Source: Pyrobaculum arsenaticum DSM 13514 (lineage in GTDB: Archaea; Thermoproteota; Thermoprotei; Thermoproteales; Thermoproteaceae). From it: a stretch of DNA of 64,000 nucleotides. The stretch is from NCBI RefSeq assembly GCF_000016385.1, contig NC_009376.1, positions 186,001 to 250,000 of the forward strand. The letters run 5' to 3'. The notes beneath the pieces are model-generated. The model searched no databases and was not told the DNA's origin. It worked only from the letters and a program-made list of their open reading frames with translations. A program made the translations under genes and the position numbers. Each line of letters opens with the position of its first letter. Within the stretch, counting starts at the first letter, position 1. This document shows positions 32,456 through 41,171 of this stretch, piece after piece.

Positions 32456-33140
32456 GTGTTGGGCGGCGCCGTACTCGCGGTTTCCGACGTGGAGGAGGCC
32501 GTGGAGTTCTACGGGAGGGTTCTGGGCCTCGGGGTGGAGCCGGCGGGGGAGGGCCTCTGTGTGGCGGGGTGTGTCCTCAAGCTCGTGGAGGGCGAGGCGC
32601 GCCGCCCGCCTGGGTCGTACCTATACTACGTGCTCTGAGGGTGCCCGACAGGCAGAGCCTAGGCGCCGTGTTGAGGAGGGTCCTTGAGTTTAAGGAGGTG
32701 GTGGAGGGCTTCGCAGACCGTCCCGTCTCCGAGTCTGTATATGTCAGTGATTTCGACAGCATAGGCGTGTAGATCTACGCCGACAAACCGCGGGGGAAAT
32801 GGCCGAGGGGACCTGTGCTGATGGACACCCTGCCCCTAGACTTGAGGGATTTGCCCAAAGAGGCCGGCGATGAGCCGGCTGGCGCCGAGCTGGGCCACAT
32901 CCACATGAGGACAACGCTGGTAGGCGAGGCGGAGCGCTTCTACAGCATCATCGGCTTCAAGACGGCGTATAGATGGAGGGGCGCCGTGTACTTGGCGTAC
33001 GGCGACTATCGCCACCACTTCGCTTTTAACCTCTGACCTGTGCCTCCCCCCTAGGGAGGGTAGCGGCCTGCTGGAGGTGTGCGTGGATTTAGGCGTCGAC
33101 GCGGTGGACCCGCTCGGAGTTCGGCTGAGGGGGTTTAGTC
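32456..33140 (+). pseudogene. VOC-superfamily (glyoxalase/extradiol dioxygenase-like) pseudogene
   Basis: A TTATATAAG promoter and GTG start are still present. The first ~60 codons read well (VSDVEEAVEFYGRVLGL). A 2-nt gain near 32636 shifts the frame; the sequence resumes as RVPDRQSLGAVLRRV, is stopped by a TAG at 32770-32772 in place of the expected Glu codon (SIGV-stop-IYADKPRGKWP), continues through GHIHMRTTLVGEAERFYSIIGF to HHFAFN, stops, and a last fragment in another frame (GLLEVCVDLG, VDPLGVRLRGF) completes the CatE-like C-terminus. Two frameshifts and one nonsense codon: dead gene. Confidence 0.88.
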
Positions 33141-33329
33141 CAGGACCTTGACAGAGACGATCCAGCCCTTGTCCACCACCTCTACCTTGTCGTCCGTCTG
33201 TACGCCCACCTTATCCCTGGAGACATATAGGACAAGCCCCTCCACTTTTCTCAGCTGGGATTCCTCAAGCTGGTTACACGAGGCTATTATCAGCAAGACG
33301 CGACGCCCCTTAAGACTCTCATCTATCAT
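33135..33329 (-). CDS. Hypothetical protein, 64 aa
   Basis: A small beta-rich basic protein (KGRRVLLIIASCNQLEE, LVLYVSRDKVGVQ, KVEVVDKGWIVSVKV). ATG with TTTTTTAACA about 25 nt upstream. It abuts the tail of the VOC pseudogene. No family recognised. Confidence 0.55.
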   Translation of the reverse strand: MIDESLKGRRVLLIIASCNQLEESQLRKVEGLVLYVSRDKVGVQTDDKVEVVDKGWIVSVKVLD

Positions 33330-33384
33330 GTGAACAATTCTGTGTTAAAAAATGAATATTATTATCTACCCCCCTAGGAATAAC

Positions 33385-33891
33385 CTAGCCGTGTTGCGCC
33401 TCGTATTTCCTGACCAGCGCCGCCTCCTCGGGGGATAGCTTGTATACATCGTAGACCTCAGACGTTAAGTTGTTGCCGGCTACGGACACCTTGTAGAATG
33501 TTATCTCGCCGGGTTGCTCCCTCACGGCGAACCTCACCTCCTTGCCGCTGAGGGCCTCGGCGGCTCCCTCTGCCTCGTCGAGGGCGTAGAACACCGGCGT
33601 GTGCAAAGCGGCGAGCCTCCTCACCTTTTTCAAAACATCGACGGCCCTACTGCCGAGCCCAGCCACGTGGGGGCTCATTACCAGCACTGCGCTGTCTACC
33701 TCGCCGGCAAGCTCACTGGAGGGAACGGCATCGACCCGCGTGGTTTTGGCGGCGGCGAGCAACGCCGCGGCCATGGCTATACAGCTGGGCGTTTCATCAT
33801 ACACCACAACGAAACTATCCACACCCGCCAGCAACTTCTCCGCGTAGATACGCCCCAGCAAGGCCCTATACCTAAGCTCCACCCCATCCAT
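33385..33891 (-). CDS. Hypothetical protein, 168 aa
   Basis: A soluble alpha/beta protein with a Rossmann-like alternation (SFVVVYDETPS, AVLVMSPHVAGLGS, PVFYALDEAEGAAEAL) and a C-terminal beta strand plus helix (LSPEEAALVRKYEAQ). No diagnostic motif. ATG with GATTTTTAG about 25 nt upstream. Neighbours are small or broken genes, so it lies in an accessory stretch. Confidence 0.6.
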   Translation of the reverse strand: MDGVELRYRALLGRIYAEKLLAGVDSFVVVYDETPSCIAMAAALLAAAKTTRVDAVPSSELAGEVDSAVLVMSPHVAGLGSRAVDVLKKVRRLAALHTPVFYALDEAEGAAEALSGKEVRFAVREQPGEITFYKVSVAGNNLTSEVYDVYKLSPEEAALVRKYEAQHG

Positions 33892-33976
33892 AGCACCAAG
33901 CTAGTGCTACTAAAAATCTTTAGTGCAACGCGTGAAGGAGGACGGCTTAGGTGGCTCACACGCGCCGAAGTGTGTG

Positions 33977-34348
33977 CTAGGTACAAGCCCGCCTTAGGGC
34001 CGGTACGTCCATGTCGTAGTAGTAGCACTCCAACTCGGCGCCGAGGGGGTGTTGCTCTTCGCAGGAGATGCAAACGTTTTCTACTTTGGTCCTCCTCGGC
34101 GCCTCCTCTAGCTGGGGCGCCAGCGACGGAGGGGCTTTGCCCTGGGCGGCTAGGGCCACGGCACCGCACCTCTTGTGGCCTATTACGTAGATCTCGCGCA
34201 CGCCGAGGCTCTTCTCTGCGAAACTCAACGAGTCGAGCACGGCGTCTGTCACCGCGTCCCTGGCCCAGCACGCCACGAACACGTCTCAAATGTTAGACAA
34301 CGTGGGCAATTCGGGGAGAGGCGGGACGGGCAAGTCAACACGGCGCAT
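33977..34348 (-). pseudogene. Beta-carbonic-anhydrase-like remnant
   Basis: A GTTAAAAAAT box and ATG at 34348 open a frame that hits TGA at 34286-34288 after 20 codons, then continues in the same frame: VFVACWARDAVTDAVLDSL, FAEKSLGVREIYVIGHKRCGAVAL. The latter is the beta-CA zinc motif His-x2-Cys. The first zinc ligand block (Cys-x-Asp-x-Arg) expected before it is missing, so ~50 residues seem deleted. The C-terminus adds Cys residues (CISCEEQHP). Not functional as a carbonic anhydrase unless started internally for another role. Confidence 0.75.
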
Positions 34349-34449
34349 TTGGGGCTCTGCCTCTCTGCAATTTTTTAACAGCTGACAGCACCTCGGCGTC
34401 GGTGATTGCTTCACCCCTTCGCCGTTTTTTCAATGCCCTCGAAGCACAC
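34335..34449 (-). pseudogene. Tiny frameshifted gene, unknown family
   Basis: GTG at 34447-34449 lies ~25 nt from an A/T box and reads MCFEGIEKTAKG then TGA. Removing one C/G from the run of four at 34414-34417 joins it to GEAITDAEVLSAVKK, RGRAPNAPC and stop, a coherent 37-residue helical peptide. Codon use is normal. It may be a small gene inactivated by run-length change; the evidence is short. Confidence 0.35.
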
Positions 34450-34458
34450 GGCCTTTTC

Positions 34459-34475
34459 ACTACAAATTTTTGTAG
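34459..34475. promoter_or_regulatory. Near-palindromic A/T promoter box
   Basis: CTACAAATTTTTGTAG is symmetrical and lies ~25 nt from the GTG of the VapB-like gene on the plus strand (34488) and a similar distance from the small minus-strand frame (34449). It can serve as a bidirectional core promoter, and the 16-bp palindrome is also a plausible operator for a ribbon-helix-helix antitoxin. Confidence 0.5.
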
Positions 34476-34487
34476 GTGGTAGAGGTG

Positions 34488-34735
34488 GTGTTTGTGGAGT
34501 CCATTAAGGTGAGGAGGGAGACAAAGGAGAGACTTAGGCGGCTGATGGGGAGCTCGAGGCCGAGACGGGGAGGCGCGTCAGCGTCGACGAGGCAATTAAC
34601 TACCTCCTTGACCAATACGCCGTGGACACGGCGGCTTTCGCCGAGGCGCTGAGTATCGTCCGCGCCCGCGTGAAGCCGGGGGAGCTCTACGCCGAGCTGA
34701 GGCGAGGTAGGTCGGAGGATGAGGGCGGTTCTTGA
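34488..34735 (+). pseudogene. VapB-like antitoxin gene, frameshifted at a G run
   Basis: The first ~20 codons (FVESIKVRRETKERLRRLMG) are a ribbon-helix-helix-style N-terminus. At the GGGG run 34547-34550 the frame is lost; one more G restores ELEAETGRRVSVDEAINYLL, LSIVRARVKPGELYAEL and a stop at 34733-34735. The intact product would be ~82 residues and overlap the toxin start, as is usual for vapBC. Confidence 0.75.
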
Positions 34736-35118
34736 CACGGGGGGTTGTTCTCGGTATTCTCGACGGCGAGCTGGCCGACGTGGAAAGAGAGATCGTATCG
34801 GGTCGTCTGATCCCGTACATATCCGCCGTGAACCTAGCCGAGGTTGAGTACGTGTTGCGCAGGCGGGCGGGGGCGGAGGCGGCGAGTAGGGTCGTGGATC
34901 TGCTAACCAAGTCGCGGGTCTTCAAAGTGGTGGATAGGCTTGAGCTCCACCGAGCCGCTGCCGAGTGCAAGTGTAAAAACGCGGTGGCTATAGGCGACTG
35001 CTACGCCATAGCCCTGGCGTGTCTCCTCGGCGTCAAGGCCTACTTTAGAAGAGAGGTGGAGCTGGAAAGAGTTGTGAAAAGAAACAGGGAGCTGGAGGAT
35101 GTGGTCTACTTTATCTAA
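34719..35118 (+). pseudogene. VapC-like PIN toxin gene, frameshifted at a G run
   Basis: ATG 34719 gives MRAVLDTG, the PIN-domain first strand with its metal-binding Asp, then the run of six G at 34739-34744 shifts the frame. With five G the protein continues GVVLGILDGELADVE, NLAEVEYVLRRR and GDCYAIALACLLG, which carry the other acidic PIN residues. About 130 residues when repaired. A shorter frame from TTG 34732 lacks the first Asp. The cognate antitoxin gene just upstream is also broken, so toxin loss did not depend on a working antitoxin. Confidence 0.85.
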
Positions 35119-35206
35119 TGTTGCGATAGCCGCGCCGCGGGTCCCTCTGCGCAAGCTACCTCCTCCGGGGGCGGAAGCCTTTTAAAAACCCATCGGGGCG
35201 TTGTTA

Positions 35207-35497
35207 ATGAAGATAAAGATTAGAGATCTGCCGGAGATGGCCATTGTGCCTATCCCGGAGCTCGAGGCGTTTGTGGTTAGGAGAGGAGGAGAGGTCTACG
35301 TCTACAGGGACGAATGCCCCCACGCGTTTTGTAACTTCGCCACTGCGGGGCAGCTGGAAGGGGATCACATAGTGTGTACATGCCACTGGTGCAAGTTCGA
35401 CCTAAGGACCGGCGCCTCCCTGACGCCGGAGCTGACAGCAGAGCCTCTAAGAAAGATAAGCTACAGGGTTGAGGGAGAATACATAGTCTTTACCTGA
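35207..35497 (+). CDS. Small Rieske-type [2Fe-2S] protein
   Basis: 96 residues with CPHAFCNF and CTCHWCKFDL giving the C-x-H...C-x2-H Rieske ligands, plus the RTGAS turn. It resembles ferredoxin components of aromatic oxygenases and nitrite reductase small subunits. Extra Cys residues flank both motifs. ATG 35207 is 25 nt below CTTTTAAAAAC (35179-35188). Overlaps the tail of the convergent MNT gene by 8 bp. Confidence 0.85.
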   Translation: MKIKIRDLPEMAIVPIPELEAFVVRRGGEVYVYRDECPHAFCNFATAGQLEGDHIVCTCHWCKFDLRTGASLTPELTAEPLRKISYRVEGEYIVFT

Positions 35498-35822
35498 CCT
35501 TTATCCAGTACCTCTCGGCGTCTCTAAGTGCAACGCTCCTTTGTTTAGCCTCTTCAAACTCCTCCGGTGTGTAGGGAAACACCTCCACCCACTTCTCCAG
35601 CCCAAGCCTCAGCCAGATCTTGGCCGCCAGATCGAGGCGGTCGAGCCACCTCATCCCCTCGAAGTCTGGCGAAACTACCACCAAGTCGACGTCGCTTTCC
35701 TCGAGCCAATCCCCTCTGGCATAGGAGCCGAACAGATACGCCTCGACTACTCTGAAGCCGGCCTCCTCGAGGCCTTTTATGAACCTATCGACAACCTCTA
35801 ATATCCTGGGGGGTGCCCTCAT
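35490..35822 (-). CDS. MNT-domain nucleotidyltransferase, second copy
   Basis: 110 residues with GSYARGDW and ESDVDLVVV, the GS...DxD core. The C-terminal half (WVEVFPYTPEEFEEA) is typical of antitoxin-type MNT proteins. It overlaps its upstream HEPN partner by 38 bp. Only distantly similar to the MNT at 11374, so the pairs are not recent duplicates. Confidence 0.85.
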   Translation of the reverse strand: MRAPPRILEVVDRFIKGLEEAGFRVVEAYLFGSYARGDWLEESDVDLVVVSPDFEGMRWLDRLDLAAKIWLRLGLEKWVEVFPYTPEEFEEAKQRSVALRDAERYWIKVR

Positions 35823-36225
35823 ACCCCGCCGACCTCAGGAACTCCTCGGCGAGTTCCACCACCTGCGCCGCAATTTCCAGCGATCGCTCGGCGTCGCGCC
35901 TAGTCACAGCCTCGTAGGGCTGGCCGGCGGCTGCGTCTGGATATCTTGACACGGAGTAGAACTTGTTGAGCTCTGCCACCCCCTCCTCAAGCTCTGGGCC
36001 TAGCCGAAACCCAGCCGCCCTCAGCTCGCGGTAGAGCTCAGTCAAGACATGTGTCTTGGGAGGCTCCCTCCGCAACACCACAAAGTAGAGGCTCTTCAAC
36101 GCCTTCTCCACGGCTTGTTGGCTAAAAAACGCAGAGGCGTTCCACCTCCTCGCCCCATGCAGGATCTTGGCCGTGCAGAGGTCAGACCAAGCCTCCTTGA
36201 TCCAAAAGGCGGCTTCGCGCCTCAC
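35785..36225 (-). CDS. HEPN-domain protein, second copy
   Basis: 146 residues; SAFFSQQAVEKALKSLYF is the signature helix, and FYSVSRYPDAAAGQPYEAV carries the basic motif region. The frame extends to 36255, but TTTATAAA at 36247-36254 is the promoter box, so GTG at 36225 is used. With the following MNT gene it forms a complete HEPN/MNT module. Confidence 0.85.
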   Translation of the reverse strand: MRREAAFWIKEAWSDLCTAKILHGARRWNASAFFSQQAVEKALKSLYFVVLRREPPKTHVLTELYRELRAAGFRLGPELEEGVAELNKFYSVSRYPDAAAGQPYEAVTRRDAERSLEIAAQVVELAEEFLRSAGYEGTPQDIRGCR

Positions 36226-36286
36226 GTAAAGAACAAATGGAGGTTTATAAAACATGATGCCCTGAGAGCGCAGTAGCGCAGCGAGG

Positions 36287-36470
36287 TTAAAGGGAATTCT
36301 CTTGGGCCTTCTCCAGCGGTTTTGCCGCCGGCGCAGTGTCGAAGCTTGGCGCTGGGGATGCCTGTTGCTGTCTCTCGTGGAAGATGGACCTGCCGTCGAA
36401 CATCGCGATGTACTAACTGTAGGGGTCGGTGAAGGCCATCAGCGTCGGCGCTATACGACGCCTAGTCGTG
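36287..36470 (-). pseudogene. Remnant of an unidentified gene
   Basis: The minus strand reads TLMAFTDPYS, an in-frame TAG at 36413-36415, then YIAMFDGRSIFHERQQQ and APAAKPLEKAQENS to a TAA at 36287-36289. Composition is protein-like throughout with one nonsense codon and no clear start. Family unknown. It occupies most of the gap between the HEPN gene and xdhC. Confidence 0.4.
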
Positions 36471-36501
36471 AAACTTTTTATTGTAATACGTGGCACATGC
36501 C

Positions 36502-37272
36502 GTGTCTGTATGCGACGTCCTGAGGGCTCTCGACGTGGCCGCGCGCCTGGGGCCTACCGCCGTGTTGGTGAGGGCCTACGATGGGAGGCGTTGGGTGGTT
36601 GACATAGTTGCCGATGGGAGGGCCCTCCTCGGTTTTTTGCCCAGTTCTGTGGTGAGGGAGTTGCCGAGGTTAGAGAAGCAGGGGGAGAAGTTCGAGGGGA
36701 AGATAGGGGATTTATACGTCTCAGCAGAGGTGGTTTTAGTAAGGCCTACCCTCGTCGTGGTGGGCTTTGGCGAAGTCGCGAAGAAGGTGTCGCAGGTGGC
36801 TGTAGCGGCCGGCTTTAACGTGGTGGCCATTGGGCACAGATCGGAGGCGGCTCAGCACTCCGGCGGCTTGGAGGAGCTTGGGGACTTCCTCTGGGAGGGC
36901 TCGGCGGTGGTTATCGCCAACGAGGGCGGTCATCTCTCAGACGTCGACGTGGCTGAGCTGGCTCTCAGAAGAGGCGCCGGCTACGTGGCCCTCTTGGCCA
37001 GCCAGAAGAGGGCCGCCCTTGTGATAAGGGAGCTGGAGCGGAGGGGGATTCCGCCGGCGGAGATCGACAAGAGACTTAGATCGCCCGCCGGCTTGGACAT
37101 CGGGGCTAAAACCGCCGGAGAGATAGCAGTGAGCATAGTCGCCGAAGTTGTGATGTACTTCAGAGGAGGTACAGGCAAGCCGATGAGGGAGGTGAAAAAC
37201 CCGCGGAGCGTGGCGCTTAGCGAGGGCGAAGACTTGTCTAAATACCGGTGCGAGTGGAGACCCCCCAGCTAG
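36502..37272 (+). CDS. XdhC/CoxF-type molybdenum-hydroxylase maturation factor
   Basis: 256 residues of the XdhC family, which inserts or sulfurates the molybdenum cofactor of xanthine/CO dehydrogenase-type enzymes. The Rossmann-like VVVGFGEVAKKVSQVA and the hallmark RSPAGLDIGAKTAGEIAVSI are present. GTG 36502 lies ~25 nt below CTTTTTATT; GTG 36490 is the alternative. No molybdenum hydroxylase genes are in the window. Confidence 0.85.
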   Translation: MSVCDVLRALDVAARLGPTAVLVRAYDGRRWVVDIVADGRALLGFLPSSVVRELPRLEKQGEKFEGKIGDLYVSAEVVLVRPTLVVVGFGEVAKKVSQVAVAAGFNVVAIGHRSEAAQHSGGLEELGDFLWEGSAVVIANEGGHLSDVDVAELALRRGAGYVALLASQKRAALVIRELERRGIPPAEIDKRLRSPAGLDIGAKTAGEIAVSIVAEVVMYFRGGTGKPMREVKNPRSVALSEGEDLSKYRCEWRPPS

Positions 37273-37733
37273 CCGAGGAGCCACTTCTCAAGCCCCCGGG
37301 CGGCCTTGGCGGCCCTCTCCGCTACGGCCTTCACCTCGGCGTAGAGCTCCCGCGGGCTCGCCCCACAGCCCTCCGCCAGCTTGTAAGCGGCGGAGAGGAG
37401 GTGGCCCGGGTCGAGCGGCACCTCAAGAGCGCCGAAGGGGGTCAACAGCCTTATCCTCCCCCGGAGCGCATATGCGTCAACGGAGCAACGGATCTCGGCG
37501 GATCTGAGCAGGGCGGCTCCCCGCGGCGCGAGGCGGTACGCCACCCGGGCCTTTGGGTCGTCTTCCCGGGCCCACTTGAGGACTCCCCAGAGCTGGGCCG
37601 CCTCCAGCACGGCGACCGCATATGTGCCCCACAGCCTGTAGAGAGTCCAGAAGTCCACCTCCCCGCCGCGGCTCTGCGCAATGGCGGCCGCCCTCAGCAC
37701 GTCGCCTACCCTCACAAAGCCGTGGGTGGTCAC
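37269..37733 (-). CDS. Hypothetical protein in operon with PolB2-type polymerase
   Basis: 154 residues, helical with a winged-helix-like middle (FWTLYRLWGTYAVAVLEAAQLWGVLKW, then YRLAPRGAALL). GTG 37733 overlaps the polymerase stop as GTGA, so it is translationally coupled. In Sulfolobales the PolB2 gene sits in a damage-inducible operon with small DNA-binding-type proteins, which makes a related role conceivable; that link is by analogy only. Confidence 0.65.
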   Translation of the reverse strand: MTTHGFVRVGDVLRAAAIAQSRGGEVDFWTLYRLWGTYAVAVLEAAQLWGVLKWAREDDPKARVAYRLAPRGAALLRSAEIRCSVDAYALRGRIRLLTPFGALEVPLDPGHLLSAAYKLAEGCGASPRELYAEVKAVAERAAKAARGLEKWLLG

Positions 37734-39388
37734 GGGGCCAGGGCCCGTAGCTTCCACAGCCTCCCCACGTACTCCACGGCGGCCCGCCTAACCTCCTCCG
37801 CCCGCGCCGGCCTTGCCCTCAACCTCTTGTCCACAGCGGCCCAGGGGACGTATACCACGCCGTTGCCGGGGAGGTAAAACACGTCCACCGGGTCGCATCT
37901 ACACCTCCCGGCCAGGTACCGCGCCGCCACGTGGAGGGGGGTCTCCCTCTCCACCTCGCCGAGCCTCCGCCTCCAGACGGGCTTGTAGACGAAGAGCTGC
38001 TCGGGGGGAGCCTCCTTGACTATCTTCACCGCGGCTCCGAGCGGATCTCCGCCGCCGGCCGCCGCCTCCACCACCTCCCTGTACCTAAGCCTCACAGCTA
38101 GGGGGAGGTCGTGTGGCCTCAGCAAGCCTCCCTTTACCTCCCAGCGATCCCCCTTGGCCTTTACGTAGTTCTTCTCAGCAACGCCGCCGCCCTTCGCCCA
38201 CGCCAGCACGAAGACGTCCCAAACCCCCTTAAGCTCCAGCCTCAGGCCGCCCAATGAGGAGCCCCACCGGAGCACCTCCCCCGCCTTCTCCTCCTCGACG
38301 TATACGGAGTCTGTGTCGCCGTATATCGGGGAAAACCTCCTCCAAGCCTCGTCGAAGAGTCGTGCCGCCTCCGATCTCACTGCGAGGAGGCACGGCTCGC
38401 ATATGATCCCCCACCCCGCCTTGCCCCAGGCCCCGATGCCCGCGTTCATGAGCCACTTAAGCGCGTCAGACAGAGCCTTGTCCGCCGCGGCAAGCCTGGC
38501 CTCCAGCCACCTCCTCACCACATAGGCGACGGGCCCGCCGTCGAAGCAGTACCTCCCAAGAGGCCCCGCCGGCAAGCCCTCCGCGCAGGGCCTTGCCGTG
38601 GTGGGGTCTATGCCGTACTTAACCACGAGGGAGGGGAAGAGGGACTTGAAGTCCAGCTCCGCCACCCTCCTGTACACCCCAGGCGCCCTGCCCCTGACCA
38701 TGTCGAAGTAGGGCATGTCGAAAAGCCGCCGCGAGTCCTCCAGGACGTAACCCCGCCTTTCCGCCTCGAAGTGGAAAACCGCCTCAGCCAGCGCCGCCAC
38801 TGAGTTGGTCTCGAAGACGGCCAGGATTGCGTCTACGCCTATCCCCGTCGCCGCGGCCAGCGCCTCCAAGAAGCTGACCGCCTCGACGGCCAGGGCGTAG
38901 GCGGCCTCCAGCACGTCCTCCGGCCTCCTCCTCAGCGCCTTTAGGAGCCAGCCGTCGCCGAACCTCTCAGCCGCCTCGGCCCACAAGCCCCTTCTGTACA
39001 TCTTCTTGAGGTCTACCAAAACGCCGGGGCATCTCGGCCTCTCGCCCCAGTAAGCCACGTAGTCAGCCGGCGGGCACCCCACGCCGATCTCGCCTTCCAT
39101 AAGCCACCCCGTCTCTCCGCCCTCCGTGTAGACCGCGGCGACGCGGCCGCCGAGCTTCGGCTGCCTCCTGCCCTCTAGGTAGGGCCGCACAGACTGGGGA
39201 ATGTAGGACTGGGACACCTTATACCCCTTCGACACCAGCTTAGCTCTCAGCAGATCTCTGTCCCCAGCCGGCTCGCATATGCGCCACACGGCGCCGCTGG
39301 CCTCTACGTATACAAAGCCCCTCCTCACTAGGGGGATTAAGTCTACCCGCTCGGCTTTTACAGGCGGCCTCGGCCCAATTACAAACAC
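37730..39388 (-). CDS. Family B DNA polymerase of PolB2 (Dpo2) size class
   Basis: 552 residues, far shorter than replicative PolB1/PolB3 (~780 or more) and the length of Sulfolobus Dpo2. The N-terminal exonuclease domain is reduced, with no recognisable Exo motifs. The polymerase palm is intact by eye: motif A ELDFKSLFPS (Asp246), motif B KWLMNAGIGAWG (Lys311, Asn315), motif C YGDTDS (Asp358, Asp360). PolB2 enzymes are often described as having disrupted motifs yet are implicated in lesion bypass; this copy keeps the metal-binding Asp residues. GTG start with CATATACATT ~25 nt upstream. Confidence 0.85.
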   Translation of the reverse strand: MFVIGPRPPVKAERVDLIPLVRRGFVYVEASGAVWRICEPAGDRDLLRAKLVSKGYKVSQSYIPQSVRPYLEGRRQPKLGGRVAAVYTEGGETGWLMEGEIGVGCPPADYVAYWGERPRCPGVLVDLKKMYRRGLWAEAAERFGDGWLLKALRRRPEDVLEAAYALAVEAVSFLEALAAATGIGVDAILAVFETNSVAALAEAVFHFEAERRGYVLEDSRRLFDMPYFDMVRGRAPGVYRRVAELDFKSLFPSLVVKYGIDPTTARPCAEGLPAGPLGRYCFDGGPVAYVVRRWLEARLAAADKALSDALKWLMNAGIGAWGKAGWGIICEPCLLAVRSEAARLFDEAWRRFSPIYGDTDSVYVEEEKAGEVLRWGSSLGGLRLELKGVWDVFVLAWAKGGGVAEKNYVKAKGDRWEVKGGLLRPHDLPLAVRLRYREVVEAAAGGGDPLGAAVKIVKEAPPEQLFVYKPVWRRRLGEVERETPLHVAARYLAGRCRCDPVDVFYLPGNGVVYVPWAAVDKRLRARPARAEEVRRAAVEYVGRLWKLRALAP

Positions 39389-39469
39389 ATAGTCCTATTT
39401 TCAATAATGTATATGAGCACCACTAATATTAAGTATAGGGGAGAGAGTACGCTGAAAGTAAAGAACGCG

Positions 39470-41129
39470 CTACGTGAACCTTCCTAGCGAATACCTTATT
39501 ATCTCGGCGACAGAGCGGGGGGTTAGGTACGAGATCCAGAACTTTTTTGGGTACAACTCCTCTTCTCTAACTGTTTCTTTAGAGTTCAACCCCGCGGGCG
39601 GTACGCCGTTTCTCGCGTTTTTGACAGTCTCTAAGATGGCGTCGAGGTATTTGTCGTCTATAACCCCCGCGGCGTATTTAGCCTTTGCTAGGCTCTCCAC
39701 AGCGTTGTATGTCGCCTCGGCGATTTGGCTCCTGGTCATGGTTGTCGTCTCGTAGTTCAGCATCATGTACCACCTCTCGGCGAGGAGGAGCCTTCTGTGC
39801 TCCTCGAAGCTTTTGGCCAGTAAGACGTAGCCGTATTTCGAGGGGTTATGGAAGGCGGGGCTCCCGGGATCTACAAAGGGGGCGAGGGGCGCTATAAAGG
39901 CGTTGAGGGCTCCGCCGCCGTGTTTTGCCAGCTCTAAGAAGAAGTCGCCCAGCCCCTTCACGTTTTCGGGGGTCTGCATGGGCAGGCCCACCATGAAGTA
40001 GAGGTCGACCCGCTCAAAACGGAGCTCTGCGGCGCTTTTTACAAATTTCAAGAGGCTGGAGTTGTCGTAGGGCCTCCCATAGTGTTTTCTAATATCCTCG
40101 TCGTGGGACTCGGGGGGATATCTGGAGGTACACCACGTCCCCCGCCCTTCTGTATAGGCTGAGCACCTCCCGCGGCGGCGGCGTGAAGAACTCGAATATG
40201 AGCTCTACGCTGGGCTTCTCCCGCCTCAGTAGCTCTGTAAACTCCTCCAGGTACCTCCTCCCTAGGTACTGCAGGTCGCCGACGAAGAACACAGGGACTT
40301 TAAGCCAATCAGTTATCTCCCTGAACTCCTCCACCAAGGTCCGGGGGCTCTTCCGGCCTAGCCCTCCTCTGCCGAAGACTGCCCTGTACGTGTAGTTGCT
40401 CCCCCCGCAGGCTAGGCAGTTGAGGGGGCACCCCTTGTACGAGATAACGGCGGCTATTGGGTGCTTGAAAAAGGTACTCCAGGGCAGCGAGTTCCTAATA
40501 CCGCTTCTGATCATCGCCCGGGCCACTGCTGTGTAGTCGGGCTTCAAGTCGTCCAGCTCCTGGGGGACATACCGAATGCCCGTGTTGACTATTTTATCCC
40601 CGTCTCTAAACGCTAGGTTGGGGATTTCGTAGAGTCTCTCCCGGTCCCCGCCCTCCACGGCGTGAAGCAGTTGGTACATCACAGGCTCCGTTGTGTCGCC
40701 TAGAACCACGAAGTCGATGAAGGGGTACTTCTCCAGTATCTCCCGCCAGTAGTACGTAGCTGAGAAGCCGCCGACCGCCACAGGCGCGCCGTGTACCTCC
40801 TTTACCAGCTTAGCCACCTCCACTGCTCCGTGGGCGTGTACGAGCCAGTGGATATCCACCGCGTATAGGGCGGCCTTTATGCCTTTGATAAGCTTGGGGA
40901 CATCTAGGCCGGGCTCGTTGAGCATTCTCGCCGCTATGTTGAAAATGCCGGTTTTCACCCCCCTCTTCTCCAGGTAAGAGGCAATGTGGATAAAGCCCAC
41001 GGGGTACATGTCGAACACGGGCCTAGACGGTATCACGTCGCTGATAGGCCCGTAGTGGACACGTCTCAAATTTCTAAAATCGTAGACGCTTGGCGCATGG
41101 AGCAACGCAACGTCGAAATGTAGAGGCAC
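39470..41129 (-). pseudogene. B12-binding-domain radical SAM protein, frameshifted at a G run
   Basis: The first 345 codons (from 41129) hold a B12-binding-like domain and the radical-SAM motif YKGCPLNCLACGG (Cys-x3-Cys-x2-Cys). At the six-base run 40112-40117 (G on plus, C in the gene) the frame slips and ends in RVPRRGY-stop. With five bases the protein continues SHDEDIRKHYGRPY, DLYFMVGLPMQTPENV and on to 39470, giving ~552 residues. The long downstream half has no lesion, so the change is recent, switchable or a sequence error. Substrate unknown. Confidence 0.88.
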
Positions 41130-41171
41130 ATAAAATCAATTTGGTACATATTTACATATTGACACCAGATG

